Assembly (NCBI GenBank): GCA_001661515.1
Contig: LUVW01000009.1
Location: forward strand, 351,647 to 415,646
DNA: 64,000 bases
Source of the DNA: Capniomyces stellatus
Taxonomy: Eukaryota > Kickxellomycota > Harpellomycetes > Harpellales > Legeriomycetaceae
Direction: 5' to 3'
Part shown: in pieces, positions 61,806-64,000 of the stretch
How the letters are laid out: every line of letters begins with the position of its first letter
Position numbering within the stretch: the stretch's first letter is position 1
Program-made: the position numbers and the translations under genes
The notes under the pieces: generated by a model
Told to the model about the DNA's origin: nothing
The model's input: only the letters and a program-made list of their open reading frames with translations
Database searches by the model: none

Positions 61806-62200
61806 ATAAAAAAAAAAAAATTATAGAAAGAAAAACATGCTTCACTTAAGGATCCGAGAATGTTTCTTTTCCCTTCTTGTTTTTTTTCGGCCCAACTTAC
61901 TTTACAACCAAAATGTTGTCACGATTAGTTGAGAACTGGGTAGTTTTTATTTATATATTATATTATTTATCTTTATTTTTTTGTATTTTTAGACAATTTA
62001 CTTGATCAATTGAACAACCACCAACTTTCAGTTGTCGGATAATCTATTAAAAGGAAGTCATATAACTTGGCCATCACGTTAAACCAAAAGCGGAGCAATA
62101 AACAAAACAAGTAAAAATAAAAATAAAAAAAGTAAATAGTAAAGCAGTGGATAAATAATGTAAAAGTGTGGACAAGTATATTTCAATGTTTGGGATATAA
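61806..62200. other. Convergent 3' intergenic region
   Basis: 395 AT-rich bases between the stops of MDM12 (plus) and the SWEET gene (minus). It should hold both 3' ends. No gene seen. Confidence 0.65.
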
Positions 62201-63515
62201 TCAAGAAATGGCTTTTTCAGAAGAAACTTCAAAGGCTAAATCACTTTTGCCTTCACCAACGCCCTTCAAGGAAGCGTTGGATATCAAGTTGTACTCTTGG
62301 TTGTACGTGTAGACAAGGAGCACTTGAAGGAATGAAGAGAACAGGCCAATGATGTTTGGAACGAGCATGTATCTATCGCTGATATAGTATGCAAACGACG
62401 CCCACAGACTTGAAGAAATAAACACAAGCACAGCAGTAGGAAGAACGATTGAGCTTGAATTCTTGGTTCTTATAACCTCAAACTGCACGAATATACACGT
62501 ACACATTAAAAGCGAGTAATTAGTAAGGCAAAGCGGAATAAAAGAATTGGCATTATGTTGATTGGGTAAGGGAAAAGAGAATGTAAAAATAGGAGTAGGG
62601 GGGGGGGCAATTTGACAAGGTGGGGTTTGGTTAGTAGACTTACCATAGATGCCAATGGGGCAAGCAGGAACATTACGGAGCTGACGCTGCAAATCAAGCT
62701 GAACTTTGTTATCTTCGTTGGGTCTGTAGAGTATGTCACATAGTAAGCTATCGCAGAAATGATTGCAATCAACAACAGTACCGATCTGATCAGATTACTC
62801 TATCATAGAAATTTGGTGTAAATGAGCACAAAGTTTGGTTAATCCAAGGCAACATGATTCGGTATTATTTCACATGATTTTGGGTCAAAAAAACACAAAT
62901 ACAACATTTGGTTTGTATGAACAAAGCAGTGTTGGGCTTAAGATGGAGCATATAGTAAGGACGTGTGTAAATGATTGTGAAGGAAGAAGGTAAAGAAAAA
63001 ACATTTACCTTTCTTGGCGAGTAGTAGAACAAAGATAAAACGATGGACCCACTGGTTAATGAACCAAATAGATTTACTAGTTTGACAGCCATGTTGTCGT
63101 TGATTATGCCGTACTCTAGCCATAGCAAACAACTATATATTTATTTGCGTACAAATATGTAAGCATTAATTTACAAAAGTATTATGATACAATGGCAGTT
63201 ATGCATTAATGAGAAAAAGTACATGGTTATAATGACAAAAAGAAAAGGGGGAATCCCTATGCTTGAATCGTTATAACTTACCTTCCAAAAGTAACCAGAT
63301 ATGGTAAGGCTCTCACGGAAACTCCAGATTTCTTTGACTCTTGGATTTTTTTGATTATAACTCTATGAAAAAAGAAAAAAGAAAGGACGATTAAATGTCA
63401 AATTCACAATTTAAATGTAAAAGACAAAAAAAAAAACAATAAACCACACTTACAATTGACTGCCTAAAACAACAACCGAGGAAGCTGTGGCTAGAACCGA
63501 AAATATGGCGTCCAT
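62201..63515 (-). CDS. SWEET (MtN3/saliva) sugar transporter
   Basis: SWEETs are small membrane uniporters that pass sugars down their gradient, built from two three-helix MtN3 repeats joined by a linker helix. Exons, right to left: 63454-63515, 63282-63362, 63009-63132, 62644-62799, 62201-62482. Their 705 nt give 234 residues, a typical length. The first repeat has SKKSGVSVRALPYLVTFG followed by CLLWLEYGIIN. The second has SVMFLLAPLASMFEVIRTKN, IVLPTAVLVFISSSLWASFA and VPNIIGLFSSFLQVLLVYTY, matching the S/TPL...V..TKS...P....W..Y....PN..G pattern. The C-terminal tail of about 30 residues is hydrophilic. Whether it sits at the plasma membrane or Golgi cannot be read. A G10 run lies in the fourth intron. 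Confidence 0.9.
62598..62607. repeat. G10 homopolymer in a SWEET intron
   Basis: Ten consecutive G residues on the plus strand (C on the coding strand) in the 62483-62643 intron. Confidence 0.9.
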
Positions 63516-64000
63516 AGTGCTGAATTATTTATTATTTTCTGTAAAAAGAGCAGTTTAGGTTTTTTTTTTTGTATTGATAAAAGTATGCTGGACTAGTTTT
63601 CTACCGAAAAGTGTAGTTAATCGGGCGATTTGTAGCTAGAGTTTACCTAGGCGTTATATGATATTAAGGTACAAAAAAAAACAATGGAAATTCAGGTTTA
63701 TTTACTCTAGAAAAATATATACTTGATGTATAATACAGCGCTTGTTCAGATAAAAGAGCCATCTTTAAAGAGTTTAGCAGACTTCTTTTTAACTGTTTTT
63801 AAGAATTAGGGTTTTCATGGATTATTATTTTTATTTTTTTACCAGAAACACTTTTGTTTTATGTTCAAGTAATTGACAAAGTTCAAAAGGAAAACAAAAG
63901 CTGCAACAAATTATTTACCGTTGTTTTGTTTTTGGACAATTACTGTTGAGAATAAACCAACTAGAATTCACTTTTTCCTCCCACTCCCCCCCCCCCCCCC
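63516..64000. other. Upstream region of the SWEET gene ending in a C15 run
   Basis: Contains the SWEET promoter region. The last 15 bases (63986-64000) are all C, so the run continues past the window or marks an assembly edge. No gene seen. Confidence 0.6.

Overview
The window is eukaryotic nuclear DNA from a fungus. The non-coding sequence is AT-rich. Most genes are split by short GT-AG introns, mostly 83-185 nt. Several products are typical of fungi: an Mdm12-type ERMES subunit, a yeast-type HIS6 isomerase, a Pmt4-type O-mannosyltransferase and an F-box protein with an LRR-like body. Other products are unusual for ascomycete yeasts: a PANK4-like kinase-phosphatase fusion, an AF9/ENL-like YEATS protein, a SWEET sugar transporter and coactosin. 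This mix suggests an early-diverging, non-Dikarya fungus. That placement is an inference and the genus cannot be read from the sequence. I saw no bacterial operons, CRISPR arrays, transposons or tRNA genes.

Layout, left to right. 1-2135 (-): Gem1/Miro GTPase, cut by the left edge. 3131-5002 (-): TMS1/Serinc. 5003-7482: empty. 7483-11538 (+): PANK4-like pantothenate kinase-DUF89 fusion, 11 exons. 11927-13109 (-): EMC10-like ER membrane protein. 13494-15118 (-): bacterial-type (mitochondrial) tryptophanyl-tRNA synthetase. 15977-17164 (-): coactosin with two micro-exons. 17556-19142 (-): F-box/LRR-like orphan. 20994-21491 (+): membrane RING-H2 protein. 22135-23789 (+): TTC4/Cns1 co-chaperone. 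24094-25045 (-): unidentified multi-exon gene. 25883-28306 and 29234-33112 (both -): two adjacent, highly divergent PMT-family paralogs. 33859-35952 (-): HIS6, ten exons. 36400-38697 (+): RPAP1/Rba50. 38698-41606: empty. 41607-44639 (+): YEATS protein. 45027-53809 (-): very large GCN2 kinase. 53810-56514: empty. 56515-59442 (+): canonical PMT4. 59822-61805 (+): MDM12. 62201-63515 (-): SWEET.

The genes do not form one pathway. Two themes recur. The first is the ER and secretory system: three PMT-family proteins, EMC10, Serinc and MDM12 at ER-mitochondria contacts. The second is nutrition and translation control: GCN2, HIS6 and mitochondrial TrpRS, where HIS6 is a plausible target of general amino-acid control, although I saw no proof of this in its promoter.

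I joined exons by eye. In every accepted model the exon lengths keep frame from start to stop, a strong internal check. The exceptions are the exon 5/6 junction of the second PMT-like gene and the 5' end of the gene at 24094-25045. The most interesting locus is 25.9-33.1 kb, where the tandem PMT-like pair has lost different parts of the conserved PMT catalytic signature.
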